From NCBI RefSeq assembly GCF_000327385.1, contig NW_008708898.1, forward strand, positions 740,934-804,933: 64,000 nt of DNA. Reading direction: 5' to 3'. A program made the translations under genes and the position numbers. Numbering within the stretch: position 1 is the stretch's first letter; the number at the start of each line of letters is the position of its first letter. The notes under the pieces were generated by a model that was not told the DNA's origin, did not search any database, and worked only from the letters and a program-made list of their open reading frames with translations. Shown piece after piece: positions 24,984-39,900 of the stretch. The DNA comes from Lottia gigantea (lineage: Eukaryota > Mollusca > Gastropoda > Lottiidae).

Positions 24984-27900
24984 ATGCCTCTGTTAAAAGT
25001 TGGGGGGATCGACATTAACTTTCCGTTTACTCCCTACCCATGTCAGTTAGATTACATGAAAAAAATGGTGGAATGCTTACAAACGGTAGGTGTATTTCTT
25101 TCAGGGCAGGGTAGAGCCTAGGGTCTAGTTTTTGTATGAAACCATTTATTGCTTCACTACAGCTTTCTGTCAGATGTCTGTGGTTCCTATAGTGCCATCA
25201 CTATTGCAAAGGCTGCTAATAATATCTGTTAGAGTCATATTTTGTCATGAAATGTTCAGTTTTAATTCACTTTCAAGAACCACAGATGTATGGCTGTATG
25301 ACTGAAAACAAGAATTGTGCAAATCAAATTGTCCCTGATATGTATAAAAAGTTAGTAAGATAATTACGTTTTATTTAAACTTTGATTCTTGTTAAATCTA
25401 CCTTATAAATATAAATATTGTAGGGAGTAAATGGTATATTAGAAAGTCCAACTGGTACTGGTAAAACATTATGTTTATTATGTTCATCATTAGCTTGGTT
25501 ACAGAACCAAAAAGCTCATGTTCAGATGAATAAAGAACAGGGTTTAGTTCCATTGATAAATGATAAAGAAAATATAACTGATAATTTTATGAAGAAATTG
25601 GCAGATAGTCTTCAACAATCAGCTGGTTCTAGTTGGGGTAGTTCAGATTTTGGTAAATATGAGTTTTATTTTTAAGCTCATATAAATAGTCTTCATTACT
25701 GGACAACAGACCTATTTAGACAATTTAAATATTTCACATGTGCTAAACTTTTATTTGTATCAGAATGCTTTGTACAGATAGGGAATAGAAATGCAGACTT
25801 TCTTATTAGCTATATAAATTTTTATATGCCCACAGGAAATTTCTTGTAAACACTCTACAAGTCACAATTCTTTACCGATTTTGACGAAACATGCTGAAAT
25901 TGTTTATTATCACCCAGGGATGAACCCTATTGAAAATCGATAATATCAAGAAATATTTAATATGAGTTATTGCCCTTGTTCTTCAAAACGTGTTCGATTT
26001 TTAGCCCATAAACTCTCTACAAGTCACAATTCTTTACTGATTTTGACAAAACTTGCTGAAATTGTTTATTACCACCGAGGGATGAACCCTATCGAAAATA
26101 GATAAAATCGAAAAATATTTAATATGAGTTATTGTCCTTGTTCTTCAAAACGCGTTCGATTTCTTAGCTCGTAAACACTCTACAAGTCACAATTCTTTAC
26201 GGATTTTGACGAAACTTGCTGAAATTGTTTATTATCACCCAAGGATGAACCCTATCAAGAATTGTCCCTTCTAGAGTTTTCACGAGCTAAAAATTGAACA
26301 TGTTTTCAAGAACAAGGGCAATAACTCATACTCAATATTATTCAGTATAGCCCTAAAGAGTTCAAAAGAAGTGTATGACTGAAGGTTGAATATTTCATAC
26401 TGGTGATTGTTACTGTACTGCTAAATATTTATGTTCAAAATCAAAGCTGCCAGTGGGCGTATATTACCGTGCCTGGCAAGCTATCTTATTTTTTTGGAAA
26501 CTGTTAATATTGAAATATTGAAAGGGATACTGCCATTTAAAAATGTACTTTCTTTACGTTACTTAAATTACAGATAGTCCTCTGAAAAGATGTTTTTATA
26601 TATATACTTTCATTATGGTGACATAGTCAAATGGGTCTGGAAAATTAAGATTTTTTCCCAGCTTGTTATTCTGAATTCTATTATTTTATAATTCCATTTT
26701 TTTTATAGCTGTTCCTAAAATTATCTATGCATCAAGAACACATTCTCAGCTGTCACAAGCTGTACAAGAATTAAAGAGAACTAGCTATAATAAGTAAGTC
26801 ATTTAGGGTAATTGTTATAGTCAAATCGGGTAATGGACAAGGTGTCATACAACCAAAAACATAAAAGCGGTAACAAACAATTGAGCTATTCCTTTGACGA
26901 AATGGCATAAGCTTACTTTATCCTGTGCTGTAAATAAGGCAGCACTTAGTATGCATTTGAAATTTACAGTTCTTGGTCTGATATACATAATTGTCATTAT
27001 TAGGATTGCCTCATGAAATGAATTTTTTTTCAGTATGAAAGCAGCTGTTATAGGATCTAGAGAACAGTTATGTATCAATGAAACAGTGAAAAAAGAAGTT
27101 AATAATGCTGCCAAGGTGAGTTATCTCTTGAGCTTGGCTTTGATATTTTTATCAAGCAATCTTGTGTATATGAGAAATGAAATTGACTTTAACATTCTTC
27201 TTATCTGAACTTCATTGAACACACGAAGACTTAACAACCTGAAGTCTACAATAAGAAAAATTTTGCTAGTGGCATTACAGCTTTCTTTTCAAATTCCAAC
27301 TTTTAAGGTGTCTATAATGGGCACTGGGTTCCAGTTTATTTTCAAATCCAACGACTAACTGCCTTGTCTTTTTCATCTCTGTCATCTTTGAAGATGTTTT
27401 TTGTTTCAAGGTACATATGTGTAGAGCTAAAGTCTCAGCAAGAAAATGTCATTATTATAATACATTAGAAGGTACAAATATTGTTTTCTTAAAATTGATA
27501 CAAAGATCAGATACTGTCCTTAAAGTAGGATCAAGAATATGTGCTCTATGGGATAACAGTTGGGGTTGTTTGTTTTCAACCGAGTACTTAGCATTGTCAT
27601 TGAACATAGTAATTATTTTTTTCTATTTCAACATAAAAAGAGAGATCTGATATATTTAGCTAACTGATGTCACATTAACGTTTCCAAAGAGAGCTTTCAC
27701 CTTTCGATTTTGTCTATATTGTAGATTTAAAGAAGAATTCTGAAGTAAGAAGTATAGTAGGAGATGTAGTTGATATAGAAGATTTAGTAAGACGTGGTGA
27801 AAAATCAAAGTATGTGTTTACTTTGTTCATCAAAAGATTGTTCAAAAGAAAATTTTATTTATCAAGCTTTTTAGGTCGTGGAAAGCAAATTTGGTCTCCC

Positions 27901-30900
27901 CATTTTTTCTACCTGAAATTGTATGTAGGCTGTTGTAATCTACGTAATTTTTTTTCAGGGTATGTCCATACTATCTTGCCAGAGAATTAAAAACTGATGC
28001 TGATATAATATTCATGCCATATAATTACTTACTTGATCCAAAGGTACGTTATTTCTATTTTAACGCATCAAAGGTAGCAAGATTAAAAGGATCAAACTTC
28101 AGATGAGATGTTATATTTATCGTAAAAATTAGAAATTGACATAAACTTAAGTACAGCAATGTCAAGACACATTTACATTGGCAAACGTTGGTTCACACAC
28201 ATTTACTGTGATGCCCGGCTCAAGGCTCTGTTTGCTCCAAATTGCAGATTCCATGACACCATCACCACATTTTCTTACATTTGCACATAGCATGGTGTTG
28301 CTTATAATCATAGTCCCTCAGAGCATAAAGAAATATATTTTATTTTATGTTTATAGTCTAGAAGAGCAAATGGTGTAGAGTTACAAGGAAATATTATTAT
28401 TTTTGATGAAGCTCATAATCTTGTAAGTTGAAATATTATCTTATGTTTTGAAGAATATTTATTCAAATACTGTATTCTCTAGGAAACATTTTTCAAACTG
28501 CTTGCTGCTCAATGGAAAGGAAATTTCTGGAAGTGGCTGAGCACCCAGAATTAAGATAGAATAATAGTGTTAATAATGAAGATAACATATGAATATTATT
28601 GACTATTTGACTTTGAATACATAATCTATGTGAAATGTCCATCAAAACAAGGAAGCAACTAAAACAAACATTTGACTAATGGAAATGGAAAATGTGTTAC
28701 AGAGTAAGCCAAAAACCATTGACATAATATATGTTCAATGGAACTTCCAAGAAAGGATGATTTTTTACAGCTATCTTTCACATACATTAAATTCATAAAA
28801 AATTCTTGACCGCTTTCATTTTAGACTGTCGTTCAGTATATCACTGTTTTCTATTTATGTAGGAAAAGATTTGTGAAGACAGTGCTTCTTTTGATTTAAG
28901 TTCAGTAGATATAGCTACAGCTATGGAAGAAGTTACTAAATTAATGGAGAAGTTGGTAGATTTGGCGGCAATGGAAGATCAAACAATAGGTGGTGATGAT
29001 GATGTTACATTAGGTAATGATTACAGTCTTGTCTCTGGTGTATACAGGGGCCACTGCAACTCCGTGAATTAGATTTTTGCCAACAAATTTGAAGATCCAG
29101 GGTTTGATCTTGGCATACATGGAATTTTGACCCAATGTTAGTAATGCAGAGACTGACATAGAAAAACTGTCTAATAAATTGCATGGAACAAAGGTGTCTT
29201 GACAGTTGGAAAGAAAAGTAGAATATAAAACTCCATTTCAATTAATTCCATTCCATTCCATTGTGTTTTGTCTAGAAAGACTATTTGCTTGTGTATAATA
29301 TATATTAAACATATCTTCCTATTATAGCTCCTGAATTTACTCTTGAAGAGTTGCTCAAATTAAAAGGTAGATATATTATACTTAAGGAAAACCTGAACAT
29401 TTTTCAGTTAATCAATGTATAAACAGAAAAAAAACCTGTTTGCACTTATTTACAGTCTACTGTATACTGCCTGAAAGTTGACGGGCCACATTGAAAGAAG
29501 AGTTCGAAATAAGTCCAGAATTCATGATATTGTTGGAATTTGGAGTGTGTACATTCGATGGTATTTGGAAAATACTGTTATCATTCAGTGTTGATTTTGG
29601 CTGACGCAGTGTAGTGGCCACGTCAATCAAACTCAGTGATAAAAGTAGTCCGTTAAGGGACGGAGCGTTTATTTACATTCTGTTTACACAGATATAAACA
29701 TAATGCATGTGACTGCTGTTATCCAATCAAATTGTGTGATACCGTGTAAACGGAATCGTGATTTAATTATTCCCTTGTAACAAACAAAAATTGTACAGTA
29801 TGGCTAGTTGCATTATATATATTTCTTATACTGCATTAATTTTGTATTACATAGAGTATTTGTCTTAGTGCTACTGCACCCATCTAATTAGCCATGGTTT
29901 TTTCAGGAACATTGAAAGATTTTGAAGAAAATTTAGATGCAGTAACAATACCTAAAGATGGTTTAACTAAACCAGGCTCGTATGTTCTTATTCTCAATTT
30001 TTTCTTTTAATTAAATTTTGTCTCTGTATTTGGCTTGTAAACATGATAAGGGCTATAATTTTTAGCCTTAATGAAAATTGGTATACATGTATTTATTGAT
30101 GAGATCTCGATAGCTCGTTTGAGTGAACGGTTCTCGAGTTATAGAGACATAGTCAAAACGTATCAAATTTGCTTGTAAACACAATAGAGGCTACAGTTTA
30201 AATCCGGTTTTGATGAAACTTGGTATGCATGTAAATATAAGATCTTGATCAAGTTCGAATTTGGCTCATTTTGAACGAACTGTTTTTTAGTTATTGCCCT
30301 TGACTTAGTAGAAACACCAAATTCTTGTAAACATGATGAGAGACCTTGTTCATGTGAATTTGATGATTACTTATTATATATCTTTGAAAATTGTAAAAGT
30401 GTGATAATTCAATGTTTCTGGGTTATTGCTATTGATTTAAAAGATTTGTGGAAAAACTCTGCATAACTGACCCTAAATTGATTAGATATTCAAAGTTTTT
30501 GAACTACAAATGCATTATGAAGATTTTCAAGATGAAAAATTTTGTATTACTATGAAGATCTTTAATATATTTTTGGTCAATAAAGATTTAGTTATCATCT
30601 CTGACAGCTGCCAGTGGGCGTATGTTTCCTTGCCTGGCAAGCTATCTTTTTATATATTAGGTATATATTTGAACTATTGGCTGGTGTTGGTATAACGTAT
30701 GATAGTAAAAATATCATTATAGATTTACTCGAGAAAATAGTAGCCTATCTTACTAGTGGTGGTAAGTTTTATTTTCAGTTATCTGCATGATAAATTTAAT
30801 AGTGATAAAATATGTTCATTGTTAAAATAGTGCTCAATACAATTGTAGAGTGATATAGTAATATTGCAACAGAACTTGTTACTCAGAGTTTTCCATCTTC

Positions 30901-33900
30901 AGGCAGGCAGCTTTTTATGGATACAAAAGTTTTAAGGAGCTTTTTCATTGTCAGCAATCCAGGCTAGCTAGCAGACGAACATGTAAATGTCAAAAGGTTG
31001 ATTATAGTATTGTAATATAAGGCAATTTACTTTGCTGAAAGTTTTTAGAACTGTATATGGAAAGTTTTCCGATTTTTTCAGATTCTAGTAGTGGTTTACA
31101 TACGAAGGGAGCTGGAATCTCAAAATATACTGATTCTCTCAAGGTAAGGCATATATATAATCTTTCTTTGGTTTTTAAATTTGTAACCTTTATAATTATT
31201 TTTAGAGATATTTAATATTATTGTATAATGTTGTACCCTTTGTTTTATAATCGTCCCTACAGTTTGGATTGTAATTCAATACTGTATAATTCTAAACATC
31301 TGAATTTGCTTGTAGACAAGAAAAGGATGAAAACCATCTGTAACAAGCTTTCTACTATTGAGCATAGACTTTAGGAAAAATAATACATGAGTATTTTTTT
31401 GTAGAAAGTTTTCAGTCAAGAAATTGGTAGTAATATGTCTATATTACAACATCAAGAGGCTGTCACACAGTCATTTAAGGTAAATTTAATATCTTTATCT
31501 CTTTAACCTTCTCTATCAACTACATAATTACCTGATATAATTCATAAGCTTTGAGTCAGAGTACTTGAATTCATTGTATACATATGAAATTCTTAATAAT
31601 GTTTATTCAGTATATTTACTATCTAGTATCTAAATTTCTGGGTTGTTTTTAGGTACACATACATCAAAAAGAAAAGGAAAATAATAAGAAGAAAATTGAT
31701 TCTTGGGCAACAAATGGGAATGCTGATAAAAAAGGTAAGAAGATAACATCTGACATTATCACTATATATTACTAAATGAAATTATCAACTAAAACTCACT
31801 TTTATTATGTTGTCATTTAATTGGTTTAACATTTATATAACATTTATAAAATCTTTGATAAAAAAGACCCTACTGTCTTTGCAATTCATCAGCAAAATCA
31901 AGATTAAATTGAATTATACAAAGTGGACTTGAATATCAGCTTCATAACACTAGGCTACTTCTACATCAAATAGAAATGTACTTTTAACCAATACAAATTT
32001 CCAATATTAATGCATGTGCTCATAATGTTATTTTTATATAAACACAAAGTCAGTACTATTTTATTGAAAATAATGGGTCAGATTTTATTTGATAACAAAT
32101 GTGTGAAGACAGTAGATCTTATATTATTTTAATTATATTGGAAACCATTAATTTGTAATTGTAGAAAGGATACTAAGTTTTTGGTGTTTTAGTTCTGGAC
32201 AGACTATGAAAGAATTAAAAGCTCATGGTGTTAAATCTATTATATTAACTAGTGGTACATTATCACCCATATCTTCTTTTACCATGGAAATGCAAATGTA
32301 AGTGCCAAGTGAAAGTGAAACATATATTGCTATGAAGGATGATATCATTTTTAAACATTATCAAAGCAAGTAAAAGACATATTGTTCTTTGAGTGCCATG
32401 AAAAGTTAGAATTGAGTTCTGCAGGATGATTAAGCAAATAATTTAGATGACTGACTTTATCACTTTCAGATGAAGTTTTTTCTTGTTATTTTGTAGACCA
32501 TTTCCAGTAACATTAGAAAACCCACATGTTATAGAAGAACATCAAGTGTGTGTTTGTACATTAAAAGTTGGTCCTGATAGCTATAGGTTAAATTCTAGTT
32601 ATAATCATAGGTATTAATATATTCTTAACATTGTATTGTTGTTAGCTATCATTAATAGTTATGTTGACTCTCTAAATGTTGACAAACCCAAGCTATAGAC
32701 TGGCTGAAAGAATTCACGTTATCTTCCAGAGGTTATTTGTTGAGGTTTCTTGTCTGTCTCAAGTTAAAATGCCACAACCAGTTGTTTGAGTTGTTTGGTG
32801 ACTCGGTCCTATAATGAATCAGATTATTGAATTTTTTTATATACCTGTAAAGATTTATTAAATTATTACCTACTTTCTCGTTTTGTTTTAGATTTGAGCC
32901 AAGATATTTAACATCACTTGGTAATGCTATAGGTTAGTAAAAGTTATTGTTTTAAGACAAGCAGATTTGAGTTCATGCTTATATTGATATTATACTCTTA
33001 TTTCAAAGTTTCATATTGAAAAATGTTTTGGACAATGCAAGCAAACTTAAATAGTTTTGTGAGGAATATGTTCCTATTAAGTAGTCTTTGTTGTGTTTTT
33101 AACCTTTTTCTATGTGTACTGTCTTTCTTGAAGGAAAGCGATAAATTTTTGTTCATAATCTGATTATTTAACATGACATCTATTTAAATGTAAATATAAT
33201 TGCAGTGAATTTTTCAAGAATAGTTCCAAATGGTTTATTAATATTCTTCCCATCCTATACAGTTATGGACAAATCTGTTGAATTTTGGCAGGTAACTATT
33301 TTTCTTGACAATCATTTTAATATGTCTGCTTTTTGTCTACTGGTTATTTATTATGATATAAATATGTGTATGATATCCCAGTATATCAGTGTAATCCAGT
33401 GTATCTCATTATATCAGGCAGTACCAGACAGACCTTTATTGCTCAAGTGATATACCAATGTACCCCATTTTTTAACAATGATACTTTAATGTACAAAGAA
33501 CTGTGCTGAGCACTAAAGCAGTTTTGTGGTCGAAATGTATATTTGATAACAAACAATCTTATAGAGACATCTATAGAGACCTCTGAATGAAACATTTTAA
33601 TTTTAGTTTGGTAATTATATTTCAGGGTAATAATATATGGGATAGAATTACACAATATAAACCTATCTTTGTTGAACCTACCAATAAAAGAGGGTTTGTT
33701 GAGGTCAGTGTCAACATAATGTCAGTTACTTTTTAAATGAAATGCCGTATTACATTCAATGTTTTAGCTGCAATATAGTAAACAGTATAAGACAGTATAG
33801 TGGCTGGATTTAAGGAATCTTTACTGAGGCCTGCTTGTAACACACATTCAAGGCCTCAGATATTTTTTTTTCATGTCAGCCACTTTGATTTGTATCACTT

Positions 33901-36900
33901 ACGTGGCCAAACGGGTTATTATTAAACTGTTTTCATTATAGACTATTGATGAATTTTATGAAAAGGTCAATGATCCCAGTAAAAATGGTGCAATATTTAT
34001 GGCTGTGTGTAGAGGAAAGGTAATGTACAAATACAATTGTTTATGATTTCAGTTTGAAACTTGTCTATTACTCTACTACATTTGATCCTGGTAAAACATA
34101 CTGAACTACATACATGGGTTATTAAACTTTTGATCAAGTATTCTAACATTCAAATAAATGTACCAGGCATATTAAAATAAGTAGAAAAGGTTTACAGGGA
34201 ACCGATTTTGTTAATTTAAGTTTGAAAAGGCAACAAAAACTAATTGGTAGATGTATTTAAATTACTAATACAGTAGCCATGATTTGACTGTGATCATCCC
34301 ATTACACTTAACAACCCATAAACACATGTTGAATTTTCAAACTGTACATGATCTAGATTTGGTACAGATGAAATTCCTTGGGTTAAAAGGTATACACTAT
34401 ACTGCATGATTATTTAGGTTAGCGAAGGGTTAGATTTTGCAGATACTAATGGTAGAGCAGTACTAATAACTGGTATACCCTATCCACCAATGAAAGATCC
34501 CAAAGTGATTTTAAAAAGACAGTTTCTAGATGAAATGGTGCGGAAAGGAAATAAAAATGTAGGTAACATAATTTCTCCTATTAGATTTGAAATATTAATT
34601 GATGTTTTACTTGTATGGCAATCAAAAGGTTAGAATGATAGATCATATTAAGCTATCTTGACCACTCTCAATATTCATTGTCATTATCATATTTTAGTTC
34701 TGCGAAAAAAAAACGAAATTGTGAAAGTGATTGTCCAATAATGACATATGAAACAAAGGTTTAGTTAAATGGTGAGAATGCTGGTAGGATCAAGGGTTAG
34801 GTCTTGGCTGAATCATACACACATACAAATAAAGATACTTTACTTGCTTGATCCCAACAGAACTCTCATAGCCAGGCTGATCTATGGCATAGTTTAGAGC
34901 TATAATTTAGTAAGTTTTTAAACTTAAAAAAAGGAAATAATAATATGTTATAAATTGATGATGTTATTGTAGATGTTAATTGGTCAGAAATGGTATACAC
35001 AACAAGCAACAAGAGCTGTCAATCAAGCTATAGGACGTGTTATCAGACATAAACAAGATTATGGTGCTATAATACTCTGTGATGAAAGGTATGGAATATT
35101 ATATTCAATCTGTTACCTTCTTTATTTTACGTGTGTAATTTGATGATTGAAAACAAAAAAAATGGATGAATAGTTCCTAATTGACTTTAATTTACCATTG
35201 AGCTCTACATTTAAACATATAAAGTCTGAACTTAACTTATTGTCTTCAGTTTGCTCAAATCAAACATGAACCTTATTTATCTTGCAGATTTGCTAGGAAT
35301 GAATCAATACAACAGTTACCAGTCTGGGTACGACCCTATGTCAATAATTTTGATAACTATGGTAAAGCTCAGGGATATCTATTAAGATTTTTCAAAACAG
35401 CTGAAAGCAAGGTAAGGTTATAGCTATGATTGTATGATTTTTAACAGTAATTCTTTTAGATTTTATTAACATATTTAATGCCACATTTGTATCACTAGTG
35501 TACCCAAATTCAGACTTGTCAAAGATTCTGTTGAAATAAACCTACACACCAACTTTGATAAAGGTCTTATAGAAACTGTAGCCTTGATTGCGTTCTCAAG
35601 CAACATTAAAAAGCAATAACTCCTTATCATTTGTCGTATTGAACCTAAATTCCAACTTCAGTGTTTTTGAATTTTAGGGAGAGGTTATGCTGTTCTTGGG
35701 CTATGCTTGTCTCGATTAGTCGTGTTCATGTTATTTCATTTTGGTTGTTTTAGTTACCAGCACCACAATTGAGAAAAAAGATACAGTCTTCTATAAGTCA
35801 TGTGGGCTGTGAAGGAGCATATTTTCAACCAACTGTAGTTAAAAATAGTGGCTCCTCATCTATACATAGAGGTCAAGTAGAACTTGCTAGAAGTGTTATA
35901 TGCCATGGTCCTAGTTTAAAAGATAGAAAAGGTAAGTTCCCATAAAGTTTGAACTTAACCTATTGTCTTCAGTTCTCAGTTGTTAAATTAGATTAAGAGA
36001 AATAAGGATTTATTTTTAATTTTAGAAGAAATAAATCAATTAAAGAGCCAATATAAACCAACATCTTTAAATAGACTGTCTACAACATCATCTACTGGTT
36101 TAATACAAGCTCTCGAATCTAATGAGGTATAGATGTTTAGTTAGATTTTTATTGTTATGCATAGTGCTTGATAAAGGAGAAAGGCTGTAATTAGTTTTCT
36201 TACTTTGCTTACCGGGTATATACCTAAATTTCAACATTGGAAGGTAATCTGCTTTTCCAAATCTATCTGTCCTGATGGTTTTTGTATCCAAAATACAGGT
36301 TTGATCACAGTTTGATATGAGCTCTAATCAGTTGAGTGTTTATAAAAATGACACATATCTAGATATATTCTTATGTGAGTAATAGGTTCCAGTACTGTTT
36401 TTTTTTTATAAGATTGGTCTCCTTTTTCTTTGCAGATACTCTGTGAAATCAATTCCATTCCCATTCATTACACATGTAATAATTAAATAATTGTATGTTT
36501 TGTTCTTTGTAGACTGCTGGTGATATGGATTCTAGTTTTACCATTAATCAGGTAAAACATTATAAAAATATGTTTTTGAAATGTTTCTTAGCTTTCAGTC
36601 CTAATCAAATTTGTTATCATTGATATCTGCCAATATACGTTCTAGTGGTACTTTACTTCTGAACATGTAATCTCTCTCGGCATGTGAAATTCGGATGATC
36701 CTGACTTGTCTTCACTCATAACTCCAATTAACCCAGCTGTAAATGGGTACAGATAATCAATGCCAAGAGGTTTAGCTGAGGAAATGTGAATTTTTGTGTG
36801 CCTGAAACTTCATTAGATTTTTTCATTGCATTGTAGACGTCTGTTTTTGGACCACAGAAAGGAACTTTGAAGAAAAGAAAGATCATATTAAAGGTATGTT

Positions 36901-39900
36901 GTTACTCAGAGACTGTTAGTAAAATACTAACCGACATGTAGACCTACATAGCATTCAAAAAAATTAGTTATACAGCCATGGAAATAAATGACAAATTCTG
37001 TTGTCCATGGCAAATTTGGGTGCTTTTTGCCGAATGGAATTTGTATATGATAAAATGACTTGTTAAAAAGGTCTTGTGTGATTTAACGAGGCAGAATATC
37101 TGATAGTTTTGTTTTTTTTTATGTGTGTAGAATTCAGAAGATATAAGTAACAGTAAAAATCAAATAACACAGAAACATTTAACACATGCTGAGAATTACC
37201 TAGATGAGGTGAGATTATAGTCATTTAATTCCAGCAATTTATTATGGATTATTTTGTATCAACATAGAGGGCTGGCACAGGGCTGCTGATTTGATCGTAT
37301 TTTCAGTGTATGACAGGCAAACCAGCTCAAATGTAAACTGATGATTTTGACTTGATGGTCTGAATTCACAGCCACAGACTGTTAAAAATGTCTGGTTTGC
37401 AAAATAAACAGTTAAGTTACCTTTGAAATATAGGAAATCTTGTGGAGTTTCTTCTCAAAGTGTAGGATTGGGTATTTTATTGATTTTGCACTTGCACCAA
37501 GTGGTACTGTTCAAAGGAAATATTGGAACCTATGGATCAATTTATGTCAGAAGTTTTGTATTAACTTAAATATCATTAGCTCATTTGCATTACCTAATTT
37601 AGATCTATTATGAAAATTCAATATGTTTATAAATTATGCTGGAGGAGAAATGAAGAATATTTGTGTGTTTTAGATCAAGAAAGCTTTATCTAAAGATGGA
37701 TATAAAACATTTTCTAAATCATTACATGAATATAAAGTGAGTGGTGATTATATCAAAGTGACGGCAGTATTAGCTGATTTATTCACCTCTACTTCAGACC
37801 ATTTTCATCTCTTTAGAAGTAAGTAACGTTAATAGAATTTCATCTCCTTTTCTCTTTTACTTTTTAATACTAATTAAACAGGGTTACATTGAAGGTGAAT
37901 AATATTTGAAAAAGCTTAAAATACAAAAATGAGGTAAAACATCTCAAGGTCTCTGTTGGAGTAATATTACAGTTTGATTGTTATTTTTGATTTTACAGAA
38001 TTTTATAGATTTGTTCGAGCCAAACATAAACAACAGTTTGATGAATTATGTAAAGATATAACTGGAGAAGGTGTGGGTTATAAACCAGAACATAGTGTAT
38101 CTAATAAACGTTTACAACCTCAAATATCCAGTGGTATGTCATTACTCTTATAGTGCTAAACTCTTACTTTTTTACTTTGAATAATGGGCTTGTGTGATGT
38201 GGCTTATGGCTCTTCTACAGAGCTGCCTCATTATAAATTCAGTCTCGACAGTCCCCATAAAGTCAGTCTGACTGNNNNNNNNNNNNNNNNNNNNNNNNNN
38301 NNNNNNNNNNNNNNNNNNNNNNNNNNNNNNNNNNNNNNNNNNNNNNNNNNNNNNNNNNNNNNNNNNNNNNNNNNNNNNNNTCTAGTAATAATCTATAACA
38401 GGTAAATATCTCATTTATTATAACTTGTATCTCACCTTGATAATTATCATCTAGTAATAAATCTATAACAGGTAAATATCTCATTTATTATAACTTGTAT
38501 CTCATCTTAATAATTATCATCTAGTAATAAATCTATAACAGGTAAATATCTCATTTATTATAACTTGTATCTCACCTTGATAATTATCATCTAGTAATAG
38601 ATCCCATATAGGTAAATATCTCATTTATTATAACTTGTATCTCACCTTGATAATTATCATCTAGTAATAAATCTATAACAGGTAAATATCTCATTTATTA
38701 TAACTTGTATCTCACCTTGATAATTATCATCTAGTAATAAATCTATAACAGGTAAATATCTCATTTATTATAACTTGTATCTCATCTTAATAATTATCAT
38801 CTAGTAATAAATCTATAACAGGTAAATATCTCATTTATTATAACTTGTATCTCACCTTGATAATTATCATCTAGTAATAAATCCCATATAGGTAAATATC
38901 TCATTTATTATAACTTGTATCTCACCTTGATAATTATCATCTAGTAATAAATCTATAACAGGTAAATATCTCATTTATTATAACTTGTATCTCACCTTGA
39001 TAATTATCATCTAGTAATAAATCTATAACAGGTAAATATCATATTTATTATTACTTGTATCTCACCTTGATAATTATCATCAAGAATAAATCTATAACAG
39101 GTAAATATCTCATTTATTATAACTCGTATCTCCCCTTAATAATTATCATCTAGTAATAAATCTATAACAGGTAAATATCTCATTTATTATAACTTGTATC
39201 TTACCTTAATAATTATCATCTAGTAATAAATCCCATATAGGTAAATATCTTTTTCTTTTACTAGGACTAGAACTAGTCACATTAGACAAGATATGAATCA
39301 CGGGTCTTTGTAGAATATTCTCATTAAAGAGCTCTTGAGTCTGTTCAGTGTGCATCTCTCATGCTTATTTTGTGATATTTTATAGGTTATATTTGCTGTT
39401 TATGTAAGAAGGATGCTACAGTACCATTTGAGGCCCCCTGTCAACATAGTTGTTGTTTAGAATGTTGGAGGAAAGTTCTAGATGTATGTATTTCTAAAGC
39501 AGTTATTGTCCAAATTTCCAATTATTTTTGTAATACTGTTGCAATGAAAGAGTGATGCTTACACTTACACTTATCCTTCATTGGACAATGGACAGTGGCT
39601 TATTTAGGTAGATCAGATATCTGTTTTAATTCAAAAAGTCAATTCAAAAAATATTTCTTTCACAATTTTTTCACTATTTAAGAATTTAAAGCATTTTCCA
39701 AGTGTAGTAGATTTTTGTTCAGTGAATAATTTCACAGCTTCTGTTTTTTGAAGATAATCCATAAAATAACTTAAAATAACCAATGACAATGAATAAACAT
39801 TAGGGTGACAAGCTATATCTGGGTGAAAACTGTGGTATCAGATGTTAAATGTATATTTATATATATTTTAGGGTGACAATTTATGTCTGGGTGAAAACTG

